From an uncultured Pseudodesulfovibrio sp. (GTDB lineage: Bacteria; Desulfobacterota; Desulfovibrionia; Desulfovibrionales; Desulfovibrionaceae): 64,000 nucleotides of DNA. Location of the stretch: assembly GCF_963664965.1 (NCBI RefSeq), contig NZ_OY761823.1:3781031-3845030 (forward strand), given 5' to 3'. Under the pieces are notes generated by a model. The model did not search any database. It was not told where the DNA came from and saw nothing but the letters and a program-made list of their open reading frames with translations. The translations under genes were made by a program, and so were the position numbers. This document shows positions 52,850 to 61,995 of the stretch, piece after piece (the stretch's first letter is position 1; the number at the start of each line of letters is the position of its first letter).

Positions 52850-54168
52850 CAACTCCAATTAAACCGCGAAAAGAGACCGAAGCACCAGCTCTTGTGGAGG
52901 TTAATGGCGTTTCAAAACGGTTCGCCAGAGATCTCAAGAAGTCGCTATGGTACGGCGTAAGCGATATTTGCAGGGAGCTCACAGGGCGCCCCGTCACAAC
53001 AAAACTCCGCCCGGATGAGTTCTGGGCGTTGCAGGACATCTCCTTCAAGGTGCGAAGGGGCGAAGCCCTCGGCATCATCGGCCCCAACGGGGCCGGCAAA
53101 TCCACATTGCTCAAAATCATTGCCGGCATCATCAAGCCAACCAAAGGGGAAACTGTCACCCGCGGCCGTATCCTGACGCTTATCGAACTCAGTGGCGGCA
53201 TGAATATGGCCCTGACCGGTCGTGAAAACATTTACATCAGGGCTGCACTCCTTGGCATGACCCAAAAAGAAATCGATGAGCGGTATGATGACATCGTCAA
53301 ATTTGCCGAAATGGAAGATTTCATTGAAATGCCTGTCCAGAATTATTCCAGCGGCATGCAGGTCAAGCTGGGCTTCTCCATTGCGGTCCACATGGACCCG
53401 GATGTCCTGATCCTCGACGAGGTGCTCGCTGTCGGCGATCACAAATTCAAAACCAAGGCCCGCAAGGCCATGTCGCGGCTCCTAAGCAAAGACATCGCTC
53501 TCATATTCATCTCCCACAACATGAATCAGGTCATGAGCATAACCAATGAGGTGATTTGGCTCGACGGTGGGACAATTCGTCAGCAGGGCGTGCCCAACAA
53601 AGTCTGCTCCGCGTACATCAACGCCCCCTCGGGGAATAAAGAGAATACGACAAGAAATCTCAATGTCATGACCCGGGGCATCAGTGCTTTCACTCTGGAT
53701 TCGGTAAAATGCATGGGCAAAGAAAAAGACATCAAAGGGGAATTGATCACTGTTTCCAATGATCCCGCTTTCAGCGAGTACCGAATCACCACCAGGTTCA
53801 CCCGAAAGAAGGAAACCCCGGACCAAAAGGTCTATTATTCACTCTTCATGGGAAGCGACAACACGGAATTGCACGCCTACACACGAATCAAGGATATCAT
53901 CGACGTGAAGGTGGGGGAAAGTTTCGAACGAACATTTGTCGTCGATATGTCACGCTTCTCGCCGGGGCTTTATCAGTTGGGCATCATACTCCAGCCGGAG
54001 GAAGGCGTCTCATCCATTCTCTACGGCGCGTATTCCATTCTCCGCTTCGAAGCCAAAGCCAAGGAGAAAAATACAACCAAGGCATGGATACCTGGCGATC
54101 CTCACTTTGATCGCATCATTGACAAGGATTTGGGCGCCACATTGCTCAACGTAACACTGGAACAATAA
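52846..54168 (+). CDS. wzt: Polysaccharide ABC exporter, ATPase with C-terminal carbohydrate-binding-type domain (Wzt)
   Basis: A 440-residue protein. The ATPase domain (about 15-265) has Walker A 'GPNGAGKST', signature 'NYSSGMQVKLGFSIAV' and Walker B 'VLILDEVLAVGD'. An extra domain of about 170 residues (270-440) has beta-strands such as 'KVYYSLFMGSDNTELHAYTRIKD', 'FVVDMSRFSPGLYQLGIILQPEEGVSSI' and 'YSILRF'. In O-antigen systems this Wzt-C domain recognises the modified, capped chain end. It implies export of a pre-assembled, end-modified polymer, consistent with the nearby methyl- and sulfotransferases. Confidence 0.94.
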   Translation: MTTPIKPRKETEAPALVEVNGVSKRFARDLKKSLWYGVSDICRELTGRPVTTKLRPDEFWALQDISFKVRRGEALGIIGPNGAGKSTLLKIIAGIIKPTKGETVTRGRILTLIELSGGMNMALTGRENIYIRAALLGMTQKEIDERYDDIVKFAEMEDFIEMPVQNYSSGMQVKLGFSIAVHMDPDVLILDEVLAVGDHKFKTKARKAMSRLLSKDIALIFISHNMNQVMSITNEVIWLDGGTIRQQGVPNKVCSAYINAPSGNKENTTRNLNVMTRGISAFTLDSVKCMGKEKDIKGELITVSNDPAFSEYRITTRFTRKKETPDQKVYYSLFMGSDNTELHAYTRIKDIIDVKVGESFERTFVVDMSRFSPGLYQLGIILQPEEGVSSILYGAYSILRFEAKAKEKNTTKAWIPGDPHFDRIIDKDLGATLLNVTLEQ

Positions 54169-54197
54169 GCAAAACAAATTCTCCTGCGTTTTTACGC

Positions 54198-55211
54198 ATG
54201 AGAAAGACCTTGATATTTATGACATTTTATTCACACTCCTCTCTTTTGTGGAAGATGGCCTTCATGGCCGCGTCCCCCAGGCTTGGGCTTGGAAAATACA
54301 GGAAGCTGCCCATAAGGCTCATCCTGGGGGTCGGCAGAAGCGGCACCACGTGGATGGGCAGGACGCTCGGCATGGCAGCGACCCCAATGCGATATCTGGC
54401 CGAGCCTGTCACGTATTTCAAACCATTCCATGAATACGACAAAAACAACAACGACCAATTGGCCCGACCATATACGGCAGAACTGCCGAACAACGATCCA
54501 CTTGTCATTAGGTACAACACGCTTGCGGCACAGCACATCGACTACACGAAAATACTGCCCAGACGTGTGGGAGAAAAGGTTGTTCGCAACGACAGGAATG
54601 CCGAACTAGTGCTCATCAAGGAAGTTCATTCCCTTCTGGCCGCCCCGGGTCTGGTTCAGGTGCTCAATGCCCCTACCGTAGTCATTTCACGTAACCCGAT
54701 CTACGTCGTGGACAGTCTTTTAGCCTACCAATCAATCGACGTGCCCATTTGGCGGGCCGAATACAACTACGTGAACGATAAATGTTTCCTTCACTCCCTT
54801 TATGGGGAAAGTCAGGCAGACACAATTTTCCAAGCGCTGCATGAATACCCTGATGACGGCATTGATCGCACCAACACGATCATGGGCAAGGCCCTCACGG
54901 TCGCCATCATCTCAAGCGTATTGAAACGCCTCGCCGACACAAGCAGGCTGGTCAAACATGTTGCATATGAGGAACTCTGCCTCGCCCCGATGTCACTGTA
55001 TCAAGAATGCGCCAAACATCTGGGTATTGAAATGGGTGAGCAGGGGAAAGCCTTTCTCAAGGAGACTCTTCAAGCCCGCAGCGGAAAAGTCCACCCGACC
55101 AAAACCGTGCACAAGGACTCACGGACGCAATCGACAAGACCCATGAAGGCACTGACTGAAACCGAAATCGACATGCTTCGCGAACTTCTGTCAGACTGCC
55201 AACTCAATTGA
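54198..55211 (+). CDS. Sulfotransferase family protein
   Basis: A 337-residue protein with the PAPS-binding 5'-phosphosulfate loop 'ILGVGRSGTTWMGRTLG' and 3'-phosphate site 'VVISRNPIYVVDSLLA'. It also has 'VKHVAYEELCLAP', a third family motif. It probably sulfates the glycan with PAPS, whose synthesis is provided by the APS kinase at 10645. The hydrophobic N-terminus may be membrane associated. The start is weakly supported. Confidence 0.85.
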   Translation: MRKTLIFMTFYSHSSLLWKMAFMAASPRLGLGKYRKLPIRLILGVGRSGTTWMGRTLGMAATPMRYLAEPVTYFKPFHEYDKNNNDQLARPYTAELPNNDPLVIRYNTLAAQHIDYTKILPRRVGEKVVRNDRNAELVLIKEVHSLLAAPGLVQVLNAPTVVISRNPIYVVDSLLAYQSIDVPIWRAEYNYVNDKCFLHSLYGESQADTIFQALHEYPDDGIDRTNTIMGKALTVAIISSVLKRLADTSRLVKHVAYEELCLAPMSLYQECAKHLGIEMGEQGKAFLKETLQARSGKVHPTKTVHKDSRTQSTRPMKALTETEIDMLRELLSDCQLN

Positions 55212-55273
55212 AACATCCATCACAAAAGCTGCGTCGAACGACACAAATCGCAGCCCGTTGTAACGAGGTTCCC

Positions 55274-55882
55274 ATGATTCTCAAAATCGTCAGCCGCATT
55301 ATCCACAAGGTTTGCTCCGCAGCAACGTCAGTTGCCAAGCCTGTCTATACGCACCTGTCAAGACTCTATTGGAGTGAACGGCTCGGAAAATTCGGGGAAA
55401 ACGCAAGAATAGAAAGCCCGGTCCACTTTACCAAACCCCACAATATCCAAATAGGCCAGGACGTCACCATCAGAAACGGTGTGGTCATGCAGCCCCGTTC
55501 TATGACGATAAGTATTGGTGACGGCACGGGAGTTAATCCATACGTATGTATTTACGGTGCGGTCACGATTGGCAAATTATGTCTGATTGCCCCCATGGTC
55601 ATGTTTGCGGCAGGCGAACATGACATCACCGTGGACGGCGTGCCGGTCATCAAGAAACCCGGCATACGTAAACCCATTGTGGTGGAAGATGATGTCTGGA
55701 TTGGGGCAAACGCCGTCATTACAGGCGGTGTGACGATCGGCAAAGGTGCTGTAGTCGGAGCAGGAGCTGTCGTGACAAAGGATGTAGCTCCCTATGAAAT
55801 AGTCGCTGGCATGCCAGCCAAATGTATTGGCACCCGCGAGGCATGGAACAATGGAGAAGGGAAATATGAATTCGGACAATAA
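55274..55882 (+). CDS. Hexapeptide-repeat O-acetyltransferase
   Basis: About 202 residues with left-handed beta-helix repeats ('IQIGQDVTIRNGVVM', 'ISIGDGTGVNPYVCIYGAVTIGKLCLIAPMVMFAAGEHD', 'VVEDDVWIGANAVITGGVTIGKGAVVGAGAVVTKDV'), as in maltose/galactoside O-acetyltransferases. The ATG at 55274 is chosen for its CGAGG ribosome site; a TTG at 55208 overlapping the sulfotransferase stop is the alternative. It overlaps the next gene by 17 bases. Confidence 0.9.
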   Translation: MILKIVSRIIHKVCSAATSVAKPVYTHLSRLYWSERLGKFGENARIESPVHFTKPHNIQIGQDVTIRNGVVMQPRSMTISIGDGTGVNPYVCIYGAVTIGKLCLIAPMVMFAAGEHDITVDGVPVIKKPGIRKPIVVEDDVWIGANAVITGGVTIGKGAVVGAGAVVTKDVAPYEIVAGMPAKCIGTREAWNNGEGKYEFGQ

Positions 55883-56918
55883 ACGAAACTCCGCAAGGCA
55901 GGTCATACAGGACCATGCGCGAGGCCACATGAACCAAGCAGAGGTCAAGCAAATTGAAGACCTGTTAAAGACAAAGGCAGGAGACCTTCTACTAGATCTG
56001 CTGGCACGTCCTTCCATGGCTTCCGAACTTCTTGAAAACAACAAACAGACCAACCACTGGCTGCTTGACCACCGCAAAGACATCAATTCTCAACGAGGGG
56101 AGGACGGCGTTCTCGCCAAAATTTGCGAACACATCCCAAGCGAAGGAGAACGTTGGTGTGTAGAATTTGGCACACTCGACGGGAAAAGCCATAGCAACAC
56201 CCTCGAACTCATCGAAAATCATGGCTGGAACTCTATTCAGATAGAAGGAGATGCAACGTATTTCCAACTACTTTGCGAAACTCATAAAAACAATAAAAAA
56301 GTCCAATGCATCAATGCATGGGTTGGCTTGGCCCCCAACAACAGGCTTGATGACATTCTTGCCGAGACAGCAGCTCCGAGCGAGATAGACATCCTTTCGA
56401 TCGACATTGACGGCGCGGATTACTACATATGGGAATCGCTCAAGAATTACTCGCCCAAAATCGTTGTCATTGAGTTCAACCCGACCATACATCCGGAAGT
56501 ATCATTCACACAGCCTCCGGACGTTTCCATCTCCCAAGGTTCAAGTCTGCGAGCCATGTGGGAACTCGGCAAAGAGAAAGGATACACTCTAGTGTGCAAT
56601 ACCAGAGCGAATGCCATTTTTGTTCGGCAGGATTTGGCAAAACCTTTTGGCATTGACGATACCGACCCTGCCTTCTTCTTCCGCACGCCAGAATTGATTT
56701 CCTATCTTTTCCAACTTTACGACGGCACACTAACTGTTAAAGGGTACAGACTGCTCAACTGGCTGAAAATTGCGTTCGGCGAAATGGACCTGCAGGCCAT
56801 CCCCGGGCTTTTCCGGGGGAAAAACATGTCTCGCTTCCCTCGACTGCGAAAGCTTTGGCTAAAGCACTTCCATGCAGACAGGTATGCCAACAGAAAACCA
56901 ATCGAAAAAGATTACTAG
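55866..56918 (+). CDS. FkbM-like methyltransferase
   Basis: About 350 residues. The N-terminal 60 residues are helical. The SAM-binding part reads 'WCVEFGTLDGKSHSNTLELIENHGWNSIQIEGD', followed by 'CINAWVG' and 'IDILSIDIDGADYYIWESLKNYSPKIVVIEFNP', in the FkbM pattern. It likely O-methylates a sugar. The start has AGAAGGGAAAT upstream and lies within the end of the acetyltransferase gene. The donor site has a slightly unusual E-F-G-T-L-D loop. Confidence 0.8.
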   Translation: MNSDNKRNSARQVIQDHARGHMNQAEVKQIEDLLKTKAGDLLLDLLARPSMASELLENNKQTNHWLLDHRKDINSQRGEDGVLAKICEHIPSEGERWCVEFGTLDGKSHSNTLELIENHGWNSIQIEGDATYFQLLCETHKNNKKVQCINAWVGLAPNNRLDDILAETAAPSEIDILSIDIDGADYYIWESLKNYSPKIVVIEFNPTIHPEVSFTQPPDVSISQGSSLRAMWELGKEKGYTLVCNTRANAIFVRQDLAKPFGIDDTDPAFFFRTPELISYLFQLYDGTLTVKGYRLLNWLKIAFGEMDLQAIPGLFRGKNMSRFPRLRKLWLKHFHADRYANRKPIEKDY

Positions 56919-56920
56919 CC

Positions 56921-57535
56921 ATGATTGAAAGACTCAAACGCCCAATCCGTCGATACTTGGCCCGCCGCCGCTGGTGGAAGGCCTCAGACCGCAAACTGAA
57001 TCTCGGCTGCGGACGCAACCGCCAAGAAGGATATCTCAACGTGGATGTCCGTGCCATTCCAGGCGTAGACATGGCTGCGGATATGAAAAAATGCGTCCGG
57101 GTATTCGAAAATGAATGCAACGAAGTATATCTTTCCCATGTGGTCGAGCACTTCGGCTACCCAGGCAAAGCCGGGCGCAACACCCCGGACACTGTTCTAG
57201 GTTTTTTGCAGCAAATCCACCAGATGCTTCGCCCTAGCGGGGTCATTCGTGTGGCAGTACCGGATTTCGCAGCCTTGGCCAAACTATATATTGAAGGGAA
57301 ACAACCTCTTTCACCACGGTTGGCAGGACGACTGTGCGGTGAACAGGATTACCCAGAGAATCTGCACAAGTGCCTCTTTGACTATGATTATCTCAAAAAA
57401 TGTCTTGAAGACACCGGATTCACCGAAATCCAAAAATGGGACCCGCGCACCTGTGGACTAAGCAGGGATTCCAGCTTTGATGAGCTGGATGGCATTTCCA
57501 CGAGCCTCAATCTCATGGCGCGAAAAACAAAATAA
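56921..57535 (+). CDS. SAM-dependent methyltransferase (class I)
   Basis: About 204 residues. 'KLNLGCGRNRQEGYLNVDVRAIPGVDMAADM' is motif I, followed by 'EVYLSHVVEHFGYP', 'FLQQIHQMLRPSGVIRVAVPDFAALAKLYIEG' and 'CLFDYDYLKKCLEDTGFTEIQKW'. It resembles methyltransferases common in glycan loci. It starts 2 bases after the FkbM-like gene and overlaps the next gene by 1 base (TAATG). Confidence 0.88.
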   Translation: MIERLKRPIRRYLARRRWWKASDRKLNLGCGRNRQEGYLNVDVRAIPGVDMAADMKKCVRVFENECNEVYLSHVVEHFGYPGKAGRNTPDTVLGFLQQIHQMLRPSGVIRVAVPDFAALAKLYIEGKQPLSPRLAGRLCGEQDYPENLHKCLFDYDYLKKCLEDTGFTEIQKWDPRTCGLSRDSSFDELDGISTSLNLMARKTK

Positions 57536-58674
57536 TGAAAACGGATACACGTATACTCTACATTCACGGCGGAGGCAGGAGAGAACGGCTTGCCCGGTTG
57601 GACCAAGGGGAAGCCATGCCCACCGAATTCTTCTACGGCCTGCCCCAACTCAGGCACAAAGGATTTTCGGTAGACCTGCTTGATCTCAATGAGTTGACGC
57701 CAAAGCAAAATACCCTGCGATACCAATGGGCCAGACTCAAAGACTGTCATCGTGAAAAACAAACATTGATGAACCACTGTGAGCATCTGTTTGTGGACGA
57801 CATTGATACGATCTTTGAATATGACCAGATCATTGCCGGGACAGAATATATTGCCTTAGGGTTGGCGGATTTTCTCAAGAAAGATCAGGCTCCACCCATG
57901 ATTTTCTTTGCCATGGGGATGCTAAGCAAACCCCTGCTGCAATTGCCTGAAGGACACAAAGGGCGCAAACGCGCTATTGCACGATACAAACAACTTCTTG
58001 AACGAAGTGCAGGAGGGATGTTCTTGGGCGAGCCAGAACTACACAACTCTCAACGATATTTCCCAACCCTGACCAAACAGATGTATTTTTCATCATTCGG
58101 CGTGGATACCCAATTCTGGACCCCCAAAAACGACAATGCACAGGGCGATGGCTACTTTCTCTTTGTCGGTAACGACGCAAGGCGCGACACAACCACCTTC
58201 CTTTCCGTCGTCCGAGGCATGCCAGACCAAAAATTCATCGCGATTACATCGCTCTTGGACAACGAAAACAATCTACCAGCTAACCTTGAAATAATCAGGG
58301 GAAATTGGAAACAGGAACTCATCACAGACGAACAAATGCGTAAGTATTACCAAAACGCGCATGCCGTTGTCCTTCCCATAGAAGACACGCTACAGCCTTC
58401 AGGCCAAAGTGTCGCCCTTCAGGCCATGGCATGCGGCAAGCCTGTCGTCATATCCGATTTTCCGGGATTTTGGGAACGAGGCGCATACCGTGACGGGGAA
58501 GACATCATCCTGGTTCAACCCAAGAACTCCCAAGCCATGATAAACGCTTTGCAGAAGTTGACTGATGATTCTACCTATGCAGAAAAAGTTGGTACCAACG
58601 CCCGGAAACTCGCCCTCAAGCATTTCACTATTGAACGCTTTGCTGACAACGTCATCAAGGCCTTAGACAAATGA
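57535..58674 (+). CDS. Glycosyltransferase, GT4-like
   Basis: A 379-residue GT-B protein. The donor part has 'YFLFVGNDARRDTTTFLSVVRGM', 'ALQAMACGKPVVISDFPGFWERGAYRDGEDIILVQPKNSQAMINAL' and 'QNAHAVVLPIEDTLQPSGQSVALQAMACG'. The N-terminal half is diverged. It is probably the last gene of the core transcript, since composition and gene spacing change after it. Confidence 0.85.
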   Translation: MKTDTRILYIHGGGRRERLARLDQGEAMPTEFFYGLPQLRHKGFSVDLLDLNELTPKQNTLRYQWARLKDCHREKQTLMNHCEHLFVDDIDTIFEYDQIIAGTEYIALGLADFLKKDQAPPMIFFAMGMLSKPLLQLPEGHKGRKRAIARYKQLLERSAGGMFLGEPELHNSQRYFPTLTKQMYFSSFGVDTQFWTPKNDNAQGDGYFLFVGNDARRDTTTFLSVVRGMPDQKFIAITSLLDNENNLPANLEIIRGNWKQELITDEQMRKYYQNAHAVVLPIEDTLQPSGQSVALQAMACGKPVVISDFPGFWERGAYRDGEDIILVQPKNSQAMINALQKLTDDSTYAEKVGTNARKLALKHFTIERFADNVIKALDK

Positions 58675-58717
58675 CGGGTAGTATAAATCCTCGACCAAAT
58701 CATGAAAGGCTCGAGCC

Positions 58718-58828
58718 ATGAAACTGTCCCCACTGCCTAAAATGAACGCCAGAAACCCGAAAAGGCTTCTGGTATCCAAGACACGAAGAAGATTTTCCGC
58801 TGAGCTCAAAATCTGTATGGATAATTGA
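58718..58828 (+). pseudogene. Possible remnant of an IS3-type transposase OrfA
   Basis: A 36-codon open frame whose residues 22-31 read TRRRFSAELK. That resembles the N-terminal 'RRxFSAEFK' segment of IS3-family OrfA proteins. The rest of the transposase is absent, and I see no inverted repeats. The similarity is short and could be chance. Confidence 0.3.
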
Positions 58829-58874
58829 AGGCTGTTTCGCATAGCAGGATTTTAGAAGTTTGAGGGTAAATGCC

Positions 58875-60950
58875 TTGCTAAAATATAGACCGGAAATAGA
58901 TGGGCTACGCGCAGTCGCTGTCCTCCTTGTGGTGATTTATCACGCCGGCATCCGTTTTCACAACAAGGAGATACTGCCGGGTGGCTTTCTAGGTGTTGAC
59001 ATTTTTTTTGTCATCTCTGGTTATTTGATCACCAAGATCATAGCTCGCGAAATCGAATCGAACTCCTTTTCACTGTGGAATTTTTATGAGCGGAGAGCTC
59101 GACGAATTGTGCCAGCCCTAACTGTGATGATAGGGGTTACGAGCGTTTTCTGTTGGCAATATTTTGATATAGAAGGCTTTGTTGAATTTGGAGAGAGTAT
59201 CGTTGCATCCGTGTCGTTTGTTGCGAATATCTTTTTTTACTTCCAAGATAGTTACAATGCCGAAGTCAGCAACTTGAAACCATTGCTCCATCTTTGGAGC
59301 CTTGGCGTAGAAGAACAGTTTTATATTTTTTATCCATTGCTGCTGCTGCTTTTGGCAAAGACAAAGAGAAGTAACTTGATACTGCTGGTACTACTCGCAC
59401 TCTCACTTTTCTATTGTGAATGGACCAGCTTTGTAAATCAAAAGTTTAATTTTTTCATGCTTCCCACAAGAGCGTGGGAACTGCTGGCTGGAGGAATTGC
59501 GGCAAAATATGAATGCAAGATAAACCGTGAGTATTTGCCAAAACAAGCTACCGAACTGATATTATTGATCTCCATAGCAGCAATAGTGTGTTCCGCTGTT
59601 GTGTTTACGGATAATTCGCGTCTTCCGTCGCTAATGACCTTCCCGCTAATTGTCTCTACTGTCCTTTTACTCCTTTTAGGGGGTCCCCAAAGCCTTGTGG
59701 GAAAGATCCTGTCAACGAGACCGCTTGTTTTTATTGGATTAGTTTCGTATTCATTTTACCTTTGGCACCAACCCGTCCTAGTCTTACTCAGAACTACACA
59801 AGACCGGTCCTTAAGTGATGGAGAGTCGCTATTAGCAGTGTCGCTGAGTTTTTTATTGGCAGTTGTTTCCTATTATTTGGTAGAGACCCCTGCTCGCAGG
59901 AAAAATTTGTTAAGTCGGAAAGTTGTTTTTTCAGGGACGTTTGCAGCATTCCTTTTGCTTTCCATGTTCGGTTGGAATGTACAAGCCCATGGAGGCTTTC
60001 CTTCGCGTCTTTCGAGACTCAAAGAAATGTTGGCTGATGTGGATTTATTACGAAAAGCAAGAAAGCTGGATGACTATGAAAGCTTTGCTAAATCTCATGA
60101 CGTCACTACAGTCCTAACCAACAAGAAGATTAAACGTTTTATTTTCAATGACAGTTTTGGGCATACATTGATTACAGCCGGTGATTCTCACATGGAAACA
60201 CTGACCACTGCCATAATCGCAAAACCTCCTGACATTATACATGAATTCATTCCTGTGACACATAGTGGCACTTTGTTTCTGCTAAATGGATTGTCAAGAG
60301 CCAATAACATCAATGCACCTGACAAAATCACTTCAATGATTGAATGGAACCAACAAACCCTTGAAGTTATTAGAAGTATAAAAAAACCAATAGTAATCTT
60401 GGGAGGAAGGCTACCCTTACAACTTGAACATTCCTTGTTCGACAATAAAAGAGGTGGCAAAGAACCAGGTAGCGGCAATCCGGGCCTTGTGATTGATACT
60501 GGAAATGGATTTAGGGAAGCAACCATTTCTGAAATAAAAACCGCATATCAACATACGGTAAATACATTGTTGAATATGGGATGCAAAGTTGTGCTTATTT
60601 ATCCAATTCCTGAAGTGGGATGGCATGTCCCAAAGACAGCGATTAAGCTGACGAGAAATATGACCCCATTGCAAATAAAAAAGCTATTCTCAGACAGAAA
60701 AAAAATTGCAACATCATATAACGTATTTAAATCTAGAACCAGATCTGCATACGGTGTACTAGACAGCATTAAAACTGATCACAACTTGCTGCGCATATAT
60801 CCTGAAAAAATATTCTGCGATGAAAATCTTTGCTACACTTATGATGATGTGTTCTTTTATCGGGATGATGACCATCTCTCTCACCCGGGAGCAGTTAGCT
60901 TGTATAAGTATATAATTTCAAAAATCAAAACCAAATGGGAAAAGAAGTAG
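58875..60950 (+). CDS. OafA/YrhL-type acyltransferase with SGNH domain
   Basis: About 691 residues. The N-terminal acyltransferase-3 part (1-370) opens 'YRPEIDGLRAVAVLLVVIYHAG' and has 'LGVDIFFVISGYLITKII', 'FYERRARRIVPAL' and 'HLWSLGVEEQFYIFYPLLL', with about ten membrane segments. The C-terminal periplasmic SGNH-like part has GDSH (about 440) and a late 'DDDHLSHPGA'. It transfers acetyl groups to sugars of the surface glycan. A TTG at 58875 with GAGGG 8 bases upstream is preferred. Its base composition is far AT-richer than its neighbours, suggesting transfer. Confidence 0.9.
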   Translation: MLKYRPEIDGLRAVAVLLVVIYHAGIRFHNKEILPGGFLGVDIFFVISGYLITKIIAREIESNSFSLWNFYERRARRIVPALTVMIGVTSVFCWQYFDIEGFVEFGESIVASVSFVANIFFYFQDSYNAEVSNLKPLLHLWSLGVEEQFYIFYPLLLLLLAKTKRSNLILLVLLALSLFYCEWTSFVNQKFNFFMLPTRAWELLAGGIAAKYECKINREYLPKQATELILLISIAAIVCSAVVFTDNSRLPSLMTFPLIVSTVLLLLLGGPQSLVGKILSTRPLVFIGLVSYSFYLWHQPVLVLLRTTQDRSLSDGESLLAVSLSFLLAVVSYYLVETPARRKNLLSRKVVFSGTFAAFLLLSMFGWNVQAHGGFPSRLSRLKEMLADVDLLRKARKLDDYESFAKSHDVTTVLTNKKIKRFIFNDSFGHTLITAGDSHMETLTTAIIAKPPDIIHEFIPVTHSGTLFLLNGLSRANNINAPDKITSMIEWNQQTLEVIRSIKKPIVILGGRLPLQLEHSLFDNKRGGKEPGSGNPGLVIDTGNGFREATISEIKTAYQHTVNTLLNMGCKVVLIYPIPEVGWHVPKTAIKLTRNMTPLQIKKLFSDRKKIATSYNVFKSRTRSAYGVLDSIKTDHNLLRIYPEKIFCDENLCYTYDDVFFYRDDDHLSHPGAVSLYKYIISKIKTKWEKK

Positions 60951-60978
60951 AGTTGTTTCCTCCCCCCTCACCCCAAAC

Positions 60979-61014
60979 CAAAAAAGCGGCTCACGATTTT
61001 CATCGTAAGCCGCT
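60979..61014 (-). terminator. Rho-independent terminator after tRNA-Leu
   Basis: On the minus strand, AGCGGCTTACGAT and ATCGTGAGCCGCT pair with one mismatch around a GAAA loop, followed by six T residues. It lies just past the tRNA 3' end. Confidence 0.85.
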
Positions 61015-61024
61015 GATTTCATTC

Positions 61025-61111
61025 TGGTACCAAGGCGGGGACTTGAACCCCGACGGCCGTGAAGCCGGCGGATTTTGAATCCGCTGCGTCTACCAATTCC
61101 GCCACCCTGGC
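61025..61111 (-). tRNA. tRNA-Leu (anticodon CAA)
   Basis: An 87-nt class II tRNA on the minus strand. The acceptor stem GCCAGGG/CCTTGGT has G-U pairs. The D-arm reads GGAATTGGTAGACGC. The anticodon stem GCGGA/TCCGC encloses TTCAAAA, giving anticodon CAA. A variable arm is present (CGGCTTCACGGCCG), then T-arm GGGGTTCAAGTCCCC, and an encoded CCA end. It sits at the right edge of the glycan locus. Confidence 0.97.
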
Positions 61112-61226
61112 ACGGGAGACGTTCTTCATAGAGCAGTCAGGCAGGTGATGTCAATATCCTTGTCACCAAATAAGCATGGTGATAGCAGTTTCGTCAGGAT
61201 TACAGAACGTACACAAAGGATGATCA

Positions 61227-61910
61227 ATGCTCCCTGTCGGATCTATCGTCAATGCCCTCGCCATTATCGGCGGCAGCCTTATCGGCTGCTGGCTCCAGTC
61301 CCGGTTCCCCGAACGCATCCGAAAGATCGTTTTTCAGGGCCTCGGCCTGTGCACGCTGCTTATCGGCCTCCAGATGGCCCTCAAGGTAGAACAACTCCTT
61401 CTCGTCATATTTTCAATTCTGCTTGGCGGCATAACCGGTGAACTTCTGCATCTCGAAACACTCTTCGAGCGCCTCGGCAACCGCTTGAAAAAAGTCATCA
61501 AGTCAAAAAACGAAAAATTCACCGACGGCCTCATCACGTCATCACTTATCTTTTGCATCGGGGCCATGGCCATCATCGGCTCTCTTGAGGAAGGCATTAA
61601 CGGCGATCCTACAATCTTCTACACCAAATCCATCCTCGACGGCTTTGCCTCTATCGCGCTGGCCGCATCCTATGGTTCGGGCGTGCTCTTCTCATTCATT
61701 CCAGTTCTGCTCTACCAAGGCAGCCTGACTCTCGGCGCGGGATTCTTTCAACAATATTTCTCAGACCTCATGATTGCCCAGATCACGGCCTGCGGCGGCC
61801 TACTCATCCTCGGCATCGGCATCAACCTTCTGGAACTCACCGAAATCCGCCTCGCCAATCTGCTCCCGGCCCTCGGCTTTGTCGTCGTATTGACCGCGAT
61901 CTTCGGGTAA
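61227..61910 (+). CDS. DUF554 family membrane protein
   Basis: A 227-residue polytopic protein. It begins 'MLPVGSIVNALAIIGGSLIGCWLQSRFPERIRKIVFQGLGLCTLLIGLQMAL' and has 'CIGAMAIIGSLEEGINGDPTIFYTKSILDGFASIALAASYGSGVLFSFIPVLLYQG', both typical of the YdfK/YqgA (DUF554) family. About seven membrane segments are likely. Its function is unknown, possibly transport. It is monocistronic. Confidence 0.92.
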   Translation: MLPVGSIVNALAIIGGSLIGCWLQSRFPERIRKIVFQGLGLCTLLIGLQMALKVEQLLLVIFSILLGGITGELLHLETLFERLGNRLKKVIKSKNEKFTDGLITSSLIFCIGAMAIIGSLEEGINGDPTIFYTKSILDGFASIALAASYGSGVLFSFIPVLLYQGSLTLGAGFFQQYFSDLMIAQITACGGLLILGIGINLLELTEIRLANLLPALGFVVVLTAIFG

Positions 61911-61940
61911 GGCAAACCCCAAAATCATCTTTTAATAGAA

Positions 61941-61975
61941 AAAGGGCCGCAGTTCTTAAAACTGCGGCCCTTTTC
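61941..61975. terminator. Bidirectional terminator after the DUF554 gene
   Basis: GGGCCGCAGTT / AACTGCGGCCC is an 11-bp perfect stem flanked by A and T runs. It can end both the DUF554 gene and the converging frameshifted gene. Confidence 0.9.
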
Positions 61976-61995
61976 GTTCTTGTAATAATCCCGAT

